A stretch of DNA of 23,400 bases from a virus: positions 1-23,400 of IMG/VR virus record IMGVR_UViG_3300046535_001342. The stretch is one strand, 5' to 3'. This document shows, one piece after another, positions 7,182 to 13,520 of this stretch. Each line of letters begins with the position of its first letter. Position 1 is the stretch's first letter. The notes beneath the pieces were generated by a model. It saw only the letters and a list, made by a program, of their open reading frames with translations. It made no database searches and was not told where the DNA came from. Both the position numbers and the translations under genes were made by a program.

Positions 7182-8473
7182 ACATATGTCCCTGCTGAAG
7201 CACGTGCTATTGGTTTGGACCAGTCACTTTTAAGCCAGATTCTGGCTGCATTTTCGCTCATTCCCATAATAGCGGTTCTAAAAGCATCGGCACCATGGGA
7301 CGCCCAGTTGTGCAGTGGGACTTGTGCTAGCACATCGTTCTTTTCAGAATATTGTGTTTGGTACATGCGCAAGCAGTTGATGCCCATCGCGCAGTTCTTT
7401 TCATCAAAATAGGCCCTATTAAACATGAGCCGAACAGCATTAATACCATCGTCTATTTTATGCTTTTCTCCAGCAACCGCGGTTAAGCCTCGCTCTTGCA
7501 TAAACATTAATCTAGACTTCCCGGACTGCAATTCTCGAGCCCTTGCATCGTGTGGAAGCAAATGCATATCTATTACGTACGGTAGTTTCCGTGTATGATC
7601 AATGTAGTGGCTAAGCGCCATACCCGTATTCTGGTAATAATGAATAAAGTGCCATTCGCTTCCAATTATTTGGAAAATCCATAGCGCCATAGCATCAGAA
7701 ATGCCCAGGTCCCAGCCACAATACACATTTGCAGCCGCGTCGTGGTGTACATTCGCTATTCTCTTGTCCGCATACGCGCGTTGGATTTCCTTCGCATAGT
7801 ACGCACCTTTAAACGCCGCCGCGAAATCGCATTCGAATTCTCTAGAATATGTGCTTTCATCCATCAATCGTAGATTGGCGGCCAGTTCTGAAGCAGGTAG
7901 TATGCCGGTTTCCGACGCTTTAAGCATCAAATGAAACCACTCATCTTCGTGCTCCAAAGCATCCAACCACAATTTGTAAAACGCATCATGCCCCTTCGGC
8001 GTGCCCAGGAACATTGTTCGGCCCTGCCTATCCGATAGTGCCGGCCGTACAACCTCTTCCCAGATCTTGGGTGACATCGACGCAAATTCATCGATTACTA
8101 CAATATCGAAATAAAGCCCCCGCAGCCGATCCTCGTTCTCGCTCCCATAAAGTTTAATTCTTCCCCCATTCGGAAATTCCACGCGCAGATCGGACTCGTA
8201 AAACTTACATCCGGGTATACCACTGGTATATTGTTTGAGGTACGTCCACGCTATATCCTTGGCTTGGCTAAAGGTTGGAGCAATGTATGCCCCCCGCGGA
8301 TTGGGCTTTTCGCACGACAGCACGCCCTTAATAAGCTCGTTGATAGCTGCAACCGTTTTACCCGCCCGTCTGTGCGCAACAACGATCTTGAAGCGCCGAT
8401 CCGAAGCATGGAACGCTTTGAAATATATGCGCGGGTTATACGGTATGCTTATTTTCATTTCATGATATATCAT
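7178..8473 (-). CDS. terL: Terminase large subunit
   Basis: A 431-residue DNA packaging motor. The ATPase part shows Walker A AHRRAGKT (33-40), Walker B DIVVIDEF (123-130) with catalytic Glu, and coupling motif FLGTPKG (155-161). The nuclease part shows WDLGISD (254-260, Asp255 and Asp260), LPHDA (306-310, Asp309) and HGADAFR (393-399, Asp396), the usual set of metal-binding acids in an RNase H-like nuclease. Together these cut and translocate DNA into the procapsid. It starts at 8473 in an ATGA overlap with the small subunit, without a clear ribosome site, so translation is probably coupled. GCG/CGC-rich codons here look slightly different from the AT-rich neighbours, possibly a different origin. 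Confidence 0.95.
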   Translation of the reverse strand: MIYHEMKISIPYNPRIYFKAFHASDRRFKIVVAHRRAGKTVAAINELIKGVLSCEKPNPRGAYIAPTFSQAKDIAWTYLKQYTSGIPGCKFYESDLRVEFPNGGRIKLYGSENEDRLRGLYFDIVVIDEFASMSPKIWEEVVRPALSDRQGRTMFLGTPKGHDAFYKLWLDALEHEDEWFHLMLKASETGILPASELAANLRLMDESTYSREFECDFAAAFKGAYYAKEIQRAYADKRIANVHHDAAANVYCGWDLGISDAMALWIFQIIGSEWHFIHYYQNTGMALSHYIDHTRKLPYVIDMHLLPHDARARELQSGKSRLMFMQERGLTAVAGEKHKIDDGINAVRLMFNRAYFDEKNCAMGINCLRMYQTQYSEKNDVLAQVPLHNWASHGADAFRTAIMGMSENAARIWLKSDWSKPIARASAGTYV

Positions 8474-8991
8474 TTAGAGGCATCCAACTCCGTTGGTAAA
8501 GCACTGGTGTGGTCGTCAGTGCCTAGGGTTTGTTCTAAAGCATCGAACAATAAAGGATTGGACTTTTCATAAATAGTTTCCGTCGACCCTTCGCCCCATT
8601 CGATACTAATCTTCGATGGCATATTCTTATCCGTTTGCTTGTCCATAAAGCCTAGGATCTTCGCTTTGGCTACAGTCGCGGCTACGGCCGCTGCGGGATT
8701 CTCTTGATTTACCGCAAACTCTCGATCCTCATCCAGCTGCGCTATGACTCGTTCCCTCGTCTGAAGCAGCTGACCCCGCAATATGCTTAGATTGCGTTCA
8801 ATCTCCTCTAGAACGTATGTGCTTTCGAAAAGCTTGGACGCCATCAACTTATTGGGTCGTTCAAATCCAGCCAGTCTTAAAGCACGGATTAATGGAACGC
8901 CAAAGGCGTAGTTGGCCGCAAACGAGCGCATCTTCACTCGTTCCTCGGCCTCTAAGCGTTCGACATCGTTTATTGGGACTACTTGGATCAT
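8470..8991 (-). CDS. terS: Terminase small subunit
   Basis: I place the start at ATG 8991, giving 173 residues. The frame extends up to a GTG at 9042, but those 17 extra codons coincide with two palindromes and a sigma-70-like promoter. The protein has an N-terminal helical part (MIQVVPINDVERLEAEERVKMRSFAANYAFGVPLIRALRLAGFER...KLFES) that resembles the DNA-binding helices of small terminases, then a long helix (LEEIERNLSILRGQLLQTRERVIAQLDEDREFAV) and AAVAATVAKAKILGFMDK, a common small-terminase motif that also occurs in P22-like proteins. It recognises the packaging site and recruits the large subunit. It directly precedes and overlaps terL. No ribosome site is seen at either start. Confidence 0.8.
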   Translation of the reverse strand: MIQVVPINDVERLEAEERVKMRSFAANYAFGVPLIRALRLAGFERPNKLMASKLFESTYVLEEIERNLSILRGQLLQTRERVIAQLDEDREFAVNQENPAAAVAATVAKAKILGFMDKQTDKNMPSKISIEWGEGSTETIYEKSNPLLFDALEQTLGTDDHTSALPTELDASK

Positions 8992-8995
8992 AAAT

Positions 8996-9026
8996 ACAGT
9001 ATGCACTGTTTTTAGTCTATCGTCAA
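8996..9026 (-). promoter_or_regulatory. Candidate late promoter
   Basis: On the minus strand TTGACG (9026-9021) and CATACT (9003-8998) are separated by 17 bp. The predicted start falls near 8991, exactly at the ATG of the small terminase, which would give a leaderless or nearly leaderless message. The inverted repeat ACAGT-ATGC-ACTGT (8996-9009) overlaps the -10 box. It would serve the whole minus-strand late operon. Match to consensus is moderate (5/6 and 4/6), so other starts remain possible. Confidence 0.5.
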
Positions 9027-9027
9027 T

Positions 9028-9042
9028 GTGACATATTGTCAC
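9028..9042. promoter_or_regulatory. Perfect palindrome upstream of late promoter
   Basis: GTGACA-TAT-TGTCAC is a perfect inverted repeat with 6-bp arms, one base upstream of the -35 box. This is the position expected for an activator site or for a repressor that blocks polymerase. The protein that binds it is not known. Confidence 0.55.
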
Positions 9043-9163
9043 AGGGATAGGGTGGGTTCAATTGATTGAAAATTGAAGGACCTATAATCTGGGATCATAT
9101 TTCAAGTGCGACCTGAGAAAGAAAGTGGGTGGGGAGGAGGGGGCTGAGAGGCCAAAGCCTACT
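9043..9163. other. Intergenic with G-rich tract
   Basis: No gene is supported. From 9115 to 9143 one strand is almost purely purine; within it lie G runs at 9127-9129, 9131-9134, 9136-9137 and 9139-9143. Four G runs in 17 bases could fold as a two-layer G-quadruplex. The tract stands out in AT-rich surroundings and directly precedes the 9-bp repeats. It may be part of an origin. Confidence 0.45.
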
Positions 9164-9271
9164 GAATTGATAGAGATTATAGGTTCTATAGAATTGATGA
9201 TTTATATATTGTCTATAGAATTGATAGAGTATGTAGAGTTGATATAGTATATAGAATTGATAGGGATTTAT
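9164..9271. repeat. Twelve degenerate 9-bp AT-rich repeats
   Basis: The sequence can be cut into twelve consecutive 9-base units, nearly all ending in ATA, with GAATTGATA as the clearest unit. Full GAATTGA cores begin at 9164, 9191, 9218 and 9254, with GAGTTGA at 9236; spacings 27, 27, 18 and 18 are all multiples of 9. Low GC content and tandem repeats next to iterons is the classic picture of a DNA-unwinding element. The period of 9 is also three codons, so an open frame on the minus strand shows a tripeptide pattern, which I consider a by-product. Confidence 0.7.
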
Positions 9272-9422
9272 ATTGAATGAATATTCAATCAGAATATATT
9301 GAATGAACATTCAACCAGGATTATATTGAATGAGTGTTCAGTCGATATTATATTGAATGGCCGTTCAATCAGAAGATATTGAATGAATATTCAATCAGAA
9401 TTCTATTGAATGAATATTCAAT
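9272..9422. repeat. Six 18-bp inverted-repeat iterons
   Basis: Six copies of ATTGAAT-N4-ATTCAAT begin at 9272, 9298, 9325, 9352, 9378 and 9405, so spacings are 26, 27, 27, 26 and 27 bp, about 2.5 helical turns. Centres are GAAT, GAAC, GAGT, GGCC, GAAT and GAAT. Left arms are identical in all; right arms vary slightly (ATTCAAC in copy 2, GTTCAGT in 3, GTTCAAT in 4). Regular spacing and dyad symmetry suggest a dimeric protein bound along the array, as at phage or plasmid origins or multi-operator control regions. A seventh copy lies at 13372-13389. Confidence 0.85.
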
Positions 9423-9466
9423 TAGATCATTGAGCTATGCGAAAAAGACATGATAGATATGATCAA

Positions 9467-9502
9467 TTGGCATTTTACATTTTTAAAAAAGGGGCCTAAT
9501 AT
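9467..9502 (+). promoter_or_regulatory. Phage-family promoter, copy 1
   Basis: TTGGCAT directly before TTTACA (9474-9479), 17-bp spacer, then TAATAT (9497-9502). It matches the other three members of the family. It starts a message for the small basic protein gene at 9555, with a start near 9509. It lies 45 bp to the right of the iterons. Confidence 0.8.
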
Positions 9503-9508
9503 ATTTAT

Positions 9509-9531
9509 ATTGATTGAATGAATCAATCAAT
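9509..9531 (+). promoter_or_regulatory. Palindrome at transcript start
   Basis: Arms ATTGATTGA and TCAATCAAT (9 bp) flank ATGAA. The repeat begins at the predicted start site, so it could be an operator on DNA or a 5' hairpin in RNA. Its centre includes GAATC (9520-9524), a GANTC site of the type methylated by the CcrM enzyme of alphaproteobacteria. A similar palindrome follows the promoter at 13427. Confidence 0.55.
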
Positions 9532-9554
9532 GAAAACAAATGAAAGATCAAATC

Positions 9555-9878
9555 ATGTCAAAGTCAAAGAAACTTTATAAGTTCAATCTTGAACTTTCTA
9601 AAACACTAAATCTTTCTCAATTCAACCCTTCTTGTAAGGCCTTTATTAAAGGTCTTTATAAGAAATCTAAAGAAGAAGATTTTCAAGGTTTCACTGGTGA
9701 AGATCTTTTGAAGTATTGTGTCAAAGAAGGTTTGTGGGAAACGAAACAAGAACCTTCAAAGTATCACACAACGTTCGCCTATTATGTGAAACTTTTGAAA
9801 GAAAAAGGTGGTTTTCAAGTTTGTGGCGAAAGTGTGAATAATGAAGTAGAATTTCTTGAAGAAGATATTGAAGAATAA
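9555..9878 (+). CDS. Small basic protein, possible winged helix
   Basis: A Lys-rich protein of 107 residues if it starts at 9555 (an ATG at 9540 would add five residues); neither start has a strong ribosome site. I do not recognise the family. The middle (GFTGEDLLKYCVKEGLWETKQEPSKYHTTFAYYVKLLKEKGGFQV) has the helix-helix-strand pattern of a winged-helix DNA-binding domain; the N-terminus is basic and the end is acidic (EVEFLEEDIEE). It is transcribed alone from a family promoter and closed by a strong terminator, next to six iterons. By position it is a good candidate for the protein that binds the iterons. This is an inference; it may equally be an unrelated early protein. Confidence 0.7.
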   Translation: MSKSKKLYKFNLELSKTLNLSQFNPSCKAFIKGLYKKSKEEDFQGFTGEDLLKYCVKEGLWETKQEPSKYHTTFAYYVKLLKEKGGFQVCGESVNNEVEFLEEDIEE

Positions 9879-9890
9879 ATAGAGGATCAA

Positions 9891-9921
9891 AGAGAGATCA
9901 CGCAAGTGGTCTCTCTTTTTT
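9891..9921 (+). terminator. Strong intrinsic terminator
   Basis: Arms AGAGAGATCAC (9891-9901) and GTGGTCTCTCT (9906-9916) form an 11-bp stem with a GCAA tetraloop, followed by TTTTTATTT. It begins 12 bases after the stop codon of the small basic protein gene. Confidence 0.95.
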
Positions 9922-10074
9922 ATTTATCATGATCCATTACATTATCCATGAACTAAGCTCTAAGTACTGCTCACTAAGAGAGTTCGCATCCATAACCTCT
10001 AATCAACTCTTTATACTAAGCCTGGTTGTATTCTTAAACTTCTGTGGCCTAGTATCTAGACTAAGGAGACGTAA
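9922..10074 (+). promoter_or_regulatory. Leader with weak candidate promoter
   Basis: No long gene is here. A candidate promoter has TTGTAT (10026-10031), an 18-bp spacer and TAGTAT (10050-10055), which could start the message for the 32-residue peptide. The match to consensus is weak. A TATACT at 10012 has no good -35 box. Confidence 0.3.
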
Positions 10075-10173
10075 ATGATCGATATGCTCATAACATTGGC
10101 CTATTCCTACTTCGACTTCGTGTTCTATTGCGTGATCGTGGCCATAATACCAATAATTCTATTCGATCTATAA
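10075..10173 (+). CDS. 32-residue membrane peptide
   Basis: A very short gene with good signals: GGAG six bases before the ATG at 10075 and a TAA stop at 10171. The peptide begins MIDMLITLAYSYFDF and continues with an uninterrupted hydrophobic stretch (VFYCVIVAIIPIILF) before the end FDL. It is long enough for one membrane span, with few charges (three Asp). It has its own terminator 21 bases after the stop, so it seems to be expressed on its own. Possible roles are host membrane interference, superinfection exclusion, or a regulator of lysis, but none is shown by the sequence. Confidence 0.65.
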   Translation: MIDMLITLAYSYFDFVFYCVIVAIIPIILFDL

Positions 10174-10194
10174 ACTAACCTAGACTCTAGGTTC

Positions 10195-10224
10195 AAGGGA
10201 CTTGCTTCGGCAGGTCCCTTTTTT
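10195..10224 (+). terminator. Strong UUCG-loop terminator
   Basis: Arms AAGGGACTTGC (10195-10205) and GCAGGTCCCTT (10210-10220) pair over 11 bp with one T-G wobble. The loop is TTCG closed by C-G, the very stable cUUCGg tetraloop, then a run of T. It ends the transcript of the 32-residue peptide. Confidence 0.95.
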
Positions 10225-10541
10225 ATTTCATCATCTTAGTACTGTCTCACAGTATTTCAATTAATATCAATGAGACTGTGCGCACAACAGTTCATCCTCG
10301 GTATTTTGCAAACGTCCCTAAGTGCTTGATTTTGTTATATAATTTTTTAGATATACTGTTATTACTGATATACTGATATTATAAATAATATTTATTAAAA
10401 GTAAAAAATGCCATTTTATATATATAATCTAACTTTTTGCCCACAGTGTGTGGTATTTTACAGCATAACAGAGGAAATAGGCTCCAGGAACGATGTTGTA
10501 ACATCCTGAGTATGCCCAAACCGCATAGCTCAATCCAAGTC
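10225..10541. other. AT-rich intergenic with small palindromes
   Basis: No protein gene is supported. Palindromes are TACTGT-CTC-ACAGTA (10240-10254), the perfect TGTGCGCACA (10277-10286), ATAAATA-A-TATTTAT (10381-10395), CCACA-GTG-TGTGG (10441-10453) and GATGTT-GT-AACATC (10492-10505). Between 10330 and 10440 the sequence is nearly all A and T and includes a repeated GATATACTG. A TATAAT at 10338-10343 and another at 10423-10428 lack good -35 boxes. It lies between two terminators, so transcription is not certain. It could hold a small structured RNA or operator sites. Confidence 0.45.
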
Positions 10542-10582
10542 AAAAAGAGAGGCTAGAGACCAGTCCATAATCTCTAACCTCT
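10542..10582 (-). terminator. Terminator of the primase operon
   Basis: On the minus strand AGAGGTTAGAGA and TCTCTAGCCTCT pair over 12 bp (one T-G) around an 11-base loop, followed by CTTTTT. It lies 6 bases after the primase stop codon and closes the leftward operon. Confidence 0.93.
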
Positions 10583-10587
10583 TAAAG

Positions 10588-13035
10588 TTACATTATATCT
10601 TTAGTAGCCAATTTAACCACCTTATTTTCCTCATCAGTCAGTGCTTCGGCCGCGTAACCCATGTCTTCAGGAGACCTCCACGGAATAACCCCACCAACCG
10701 CTTTCTCAATAGCAGCCCTGCCTTCAGCTATTGGCCAGAACGTATATGCTTTTCCTGGAATAATCTCTACACTACCATTAGATAATTTACTAAGTTTACT
10801 ATAGTGCATAGTTTGTCTAACCTTTTTATTTACTCTATTATCCATGGCAAAGTAATGCTCCATGAAATGCTCTGTAAGGAATTTGCGTTCTTCAGTCTGG
10901 AGCTTTGAAATGCCTTTTTTGTGTTCGTAGGCTTCAACAAACGTAGTTTGATGTAAACGGATAGCGATCCTTCCAAAGAGATGAGCATCTGGGAAATGTT
11001 TAGCAATATATTCTGGTAAGGCTCCATCCTCGTACCACTTGCGAACTTCTTCGATGAGCTCATTCGCTAAGTAGATCATTTCTTGCTTTGCTTCAGACAT
11101 CGGTGCTTCATTGAGGATGCTTGTAATATTGCGAGATATCAACCACTTTTGGAAGCCGGCACAAGCAGAGTCTTCAGAGAGTAGATAATATAGCTGATCA
11201 AAGTGAGCTTTGTTCTTATACCAATACATAGTCGCTTTCGCTATGACTAAGCGACGTTCGGTAGGGCGAAGATGTATTTTGCTCATATCGTTCGAAGTGA
11301 AGGCAATTCTATGGTACGAATCGATCGTCTTTTCCTTCACATGCTTCTCCTTAACAACGATCCTGGGACTAGTTATGAAATTAATCAGATAATTATAGTA
11401 AGCCTTATTCTTGGGTTCATAGTGATTAAGCTCGAGCTCATCCTGCGTAATAAGTAATGAATGATCGAGGGAACCAGACCACTTCTGAATGCCCTCATCG
11501 GCGATTTTAGATAGACGATTGCCCAAGACTCGAGTCATGACGTTAAGAATACTAGATTTGCCGGTACCTTCGGGACCAACGAATACAATAGCAGTCCCTG
11601 GCTTACGCGTGGGATGTTGGAAGATGTGCGCCATCCAGTCTAAGATCCAGTCTCGAAGTAACGGTTCCTCTAGGAGTTTAGATAGATGTTCTTCCATGAA
11701 ATTTACTAGGCGTAAGTCGTCCACATCAAAGGACTTAAAGTTGGGAAAACCAAGGAAAGTGTTTAGTCTATATTGGCCATCTTCGTAGACTTCAATATCC
11801 TTGGACGAGGGAACGAACGAGGTTCCAGTCAACAGCTTAGAGGTTGGATGATCGAAGTACCAATAACGTGCTAAGGGGATAGTTTTAGGCTTTTCTTCAT
11901 CAGTCCATACTTTGGCGGTGTCCATTGCACACAACGAACTAACGTCGTTGTAATAATTATAGCCGTAGTATGAACGATCGTCTCTCTTAGATATATCGAG
12001 TATAATAACCTTACCATCCTGGTTGAACTTACGATAGGTTTTGTCACGACGAGACATTTCTTCATCGAGTGTACCTACTTCTAAAATCTCCTCGGAATGG
12101 TATAGTTTGAAGCCGTGCAGCATTTCCTCGAGAGAATAAGGATTGCCGTTACCTTCCCTAGACCAAGGTTCTGCGAACTCGTCTGCTATGTCCCACTTAT
12201 CCGGAACTGGGTGAACTCCAATGAGATTATAGTCCAACATAAAAAAGCGAGTGTCGTCAAGGCCTTCGGAAAGCTTAGCTGCGATTTCACGCATACTCTT
12301 AAGGCCTGGAGTATCATTGTCTGGCCATAGATAAATAGAAGTTTGTCTATGCTTCAACGGAGACCAGTCTGTACACTTAATGTTGCTACTACCCCCAGAC
12401 CAAGTAGTGACAATATAATCCGGGAGCAGGTGCTTACCCGCGTCTGCGGTCTTTTCGCCTTCCACTATAAGGACGGGTTTCTTAGGAAAATGTTCGAGTT
12501 CATAAAGATTATAGAGTGGTCGGCCGGTTTGAGGAGGATCGACGATGTCCCAGTCGTTTTGTTCAATGCCTTCCTCTGATATATACTTTTTAGAAAAATA
12601 AGCTGGAGTCTGTTTCTTGCCGTTGTTATCTACGAATCGATGAACTATGAATGCTACTTCACCTTGAGCTGTATGATATTCATATAAAATATCATTGGCC
12701 TTGCGGTACTTTAAGGGTAGAGTTGAAATGTGCGAGGGATAGTTAACTAGTTTTTGTACCTTACCACCCTCTATGCCGCCAGGTCTGTGCTTAGATGGAA
12801 CAGTGATGTCGAACTGTGCTTTGATTGCCCGAACAATATCTTGCGTTGAACAATGCCTTGAATTACAATGAAAACCAAGTGAGCCTTCAGCATTCTCATA
12901 GATAACTAACGAAGGATGTTTGTCATTATGAGCTGGGCATAAACCCAGCCAACGGCCTTCGCCCGTTTGTTCTGCCTTTAATGCTGTGAATATTAATTGA
13001 TTGGTTGCATCTACTGGTTTTAACATTGCTGTCAC
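10588..13035 (-). CDS. Primase-helicase with TOPRIM and D5-like ATPase
   Basis: An 815-residue replication protein. The N-terminus is a zinc finger of the CHC2 type (Cys33, His36, Cys57, Cys62). TOPRIM features follow at VLIVEGEKTAD (188-198) and YLWPDNDTPG (235-244). The C-terminal half has an ATPase with Walker A VGPEGTGKSS (486-495), a Walker B-like SLLITQDEL (526-534), a sensor AFTSND (578-583) and the basic RPTERR (590-595), as in phage primase-helicases of the D5/DUF5906 type. It should prime and unwind the fork for the family A polymerase. It is second in a leftward operon and overlaps the previous gene by 4 bases. The length is normal for this group and no key motif is missing. Confidence 0.9.
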   Translation of the reverse strand: MTAMLKPVDATNQLIFTALKAEQTGEGRWLGLCPAHNDKHPSLVIYENAEGSLGFHCNSRHCSTQDIVRAIKAQFDITVPSKHRPGGIEGGKVQKLVNYPSHISTLPLKYRKANDILYEYHTAQGEVAFIVHRFVDNNGKKQTPAYFSKKYISEEGIEQNDWDIVDPPQTGRPLYNLYELEHFPKKPVLIVEGEKTADAGKHLLPDYIVTTWSGGSSNIKCTDWSPLKHRQTSIYLWPDNDTPGLKSMREIAAKLSEGLDDTRFFMLDYNLIGVHPVPDKWDIADEFAEPWSREGNGNPYSLEEMLHGFKLYHSEEILEVGTLDEEMSRRDKTYRKFNQDGKVIILDISKRDDRSYYGYNYYNDVSSLCAMDTAKVWTDEEKPKTIPLARYWYFDHPTSKLLTGTSFVPSSKDIEVYEDGQYRLNTFLGFPNFKSFDVDDLRLVNFMEEHLSKLLEEPLLRDWILDWMAHIFQHPTRKPGTAIVFVGPEGTGKSSILNVMTRVLGNRLSKIADEGIQKWSGSLDHSLLITQDELELNHYEPKNKAYYNYLINFITSPRIVVKEKHVKEKTIDSYHRIAFTSNDMSKIHLRPTERRLVIAKATMYWYKNKAHFDQLYYLLSEDSACAGFQKWLISRNITSILNEAPMSEAKQEMIYLANELIEEVRKWYEDGALPEYIAKHFPDAHLFGRIAIRLHQTTFVEAYEHKKGISKLQTEERKFLTEHFMEHYFAMDNRVNKKVRQTMHYSKLSKLSNGSVEIIPGKAYTFWPIAEGRAAIEKAVGGVIPWRSPEDMGYAAEALTDEENKVVKLATKDIM

Positions 13036-13247
13036 GACTTGCCCCTTGCTAATTCAGTGATCGGTACTTCAGACCGCTCTTTATCAAAGAACAAAGAGGG
13101 TATACAGGCTAGCGATATGGGTATACGCTTAGTTCTATTAGCAACAGAACCTAAGAAACCTATATCTGAGTGACTTCGATGCGGCCTAGGATCTATGTAC
13201 GACTCATCATAAGGATCTGGATAGTTTCTCCCGAATGTATTCTTCAT
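13032..13247 (-). CDS. Small protein before primase
   Basis: A 71-residue protein not recognised. It is rich in Arg, Pro and Ser (NYPDPYDESYIDPRPHRSHSDIGFLG...), with no clear helix or motif, and may be disordered. The start at 13247 has a strong AGGAGGGG five bases upstream, and the end overlaps the primase start by 4 bases. It is the first gene of the leftward operon, 29 bases after the promoter -10 box. A primase partner or host-takeover factor is possible. Confidence 0.65.
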   Translation of the reverse strand: MKNTFGRNYPDPYDESYIDPRPHRSHSDIGFLGSVANRTKRIPISLACIPSLFFDKERSEVPITELARGKS

Positions 13248-13275
13248 CTAGCCCCTCCTGCGGCGTTAATATTTT

Positions 13276-13304
13276 ATTATAGCACAACTAGACTTGCAAG
13301 AGAA
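13276..13304 (-). promoter_or_regulatory. Leftward primase-operon promoter
   Basis: On the minus strand a perfect TATAAT (13281-13276) preceded by TGC, an extended -10 element. The -35 region (about 13299-13304) is weak. It is 29 bases upstream of the start codon of the first gene. Confidence 0.6.
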
Positions 13305-13319
13305 GCGCTCATTTAGCGC
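13305..13319. promoter_or_regulatory. Inverted repeat beside leftward promoter
   Basis: GCGCT-CATTT-AGCGC, with 5-bp arms, sits at the upstream edge of the leftward promoter. This is a typical place for a repressor or activator site. No direct evidence for a binder. Confidence 0.45.
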
Positions 13320-13371
13320 ATGTGGTATGTCCAACATGCACACCTACCTTTACTCTAATGCCTACCTAATG

Positions 13372-13389
13372 ACTGAATATTCATTCAAT
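13372..13389 (-). repeat. Seventh iteron copy, 4 kb from the array
   Basis: ACTGAAT-ATTC-ATTCAAT reads on the minus strand as ATTGAAT-GAAT-ATTCAGT, one base off the main iterons (copies 1, 5 and 6). It lies between the divergent promoters at 13276 and 13427, 38 bp upstream of the second promoter. This links the array at 9272-9422 to control of both operons. Confidence 0.75.
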
Positions 13390-13426
13390 ACAAGCCACGC
13401 CTTTTTTGCATAGCAGATATGCGAAA

Positions 13427-13462
13427 TTAGCAGTTTACAAGGGTGTGAAAAGACGCTATTAT
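13427..13462 (+). promoter_or_regulatory. Phage-family promoter, copy 2
   Basis: TTAGCAG, TTTACA (13434-13439), 17-bp spacer with AAAAGA, then TATTAT (13457-13462). It drives the nucleotide-metabolism operon, with a predicted start near 13469. Confidence 0.8.
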
Positions 13463-13470
13463 TTTATATA

Positions 13471-13488
13471 TTCAATGAAATCATTGGA
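13471..13488 (+). promoter_or_regulatory. Palindrome at transcript start
   Basis: TTCAATGA-AA-TCATTGGA; the inner 6 bp (CAATGA/TCATTG) are perfect. It starts two bases after the predicted start site, as does the palindrome at 9509. It could be an operator or an RNA hairpin that protects the 5' end. Confidence 0.5.
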
Positions 13489-13520
13489 TACAACAAGATT
13501 AGATATAGGAAGGATAGACT

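Noticed and set aside
8992-9042. GTG start at 9042 adding 17 codons to the small terminase
   Set aside because: No ribosome site, and the added codons coincide with a perfect palindrome and promoter boxes.
9095-9310. Open frame of 71 codons on the minus strand with a Tyr-rich tripeptide pattern
   Set aside because: The pattern is a direct effect of the 9-bp DNA repeats; there is no ribosome site and the frame crosses repeats and iterons.
9272-9422. Regular repeats that could be a CRISPR array
   Set aside because: The intervals between repeats are only 8-9 bases, too short for spacers, and the repeats are dyads typical of protein-binding sites. No cas genes are near.
10457-10485. TTTACA at 10457 like the family -35 box
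   Set aside because: No -10 box is found 17 bp later and no gene follows before the opposing terminator.
13276-13304. Leftward primase promoter as a fifth family member
   Set aside because: It has TGC-TATAAT but lacks the TTGGCag-TTTACA upstream part, so it is listed separately.
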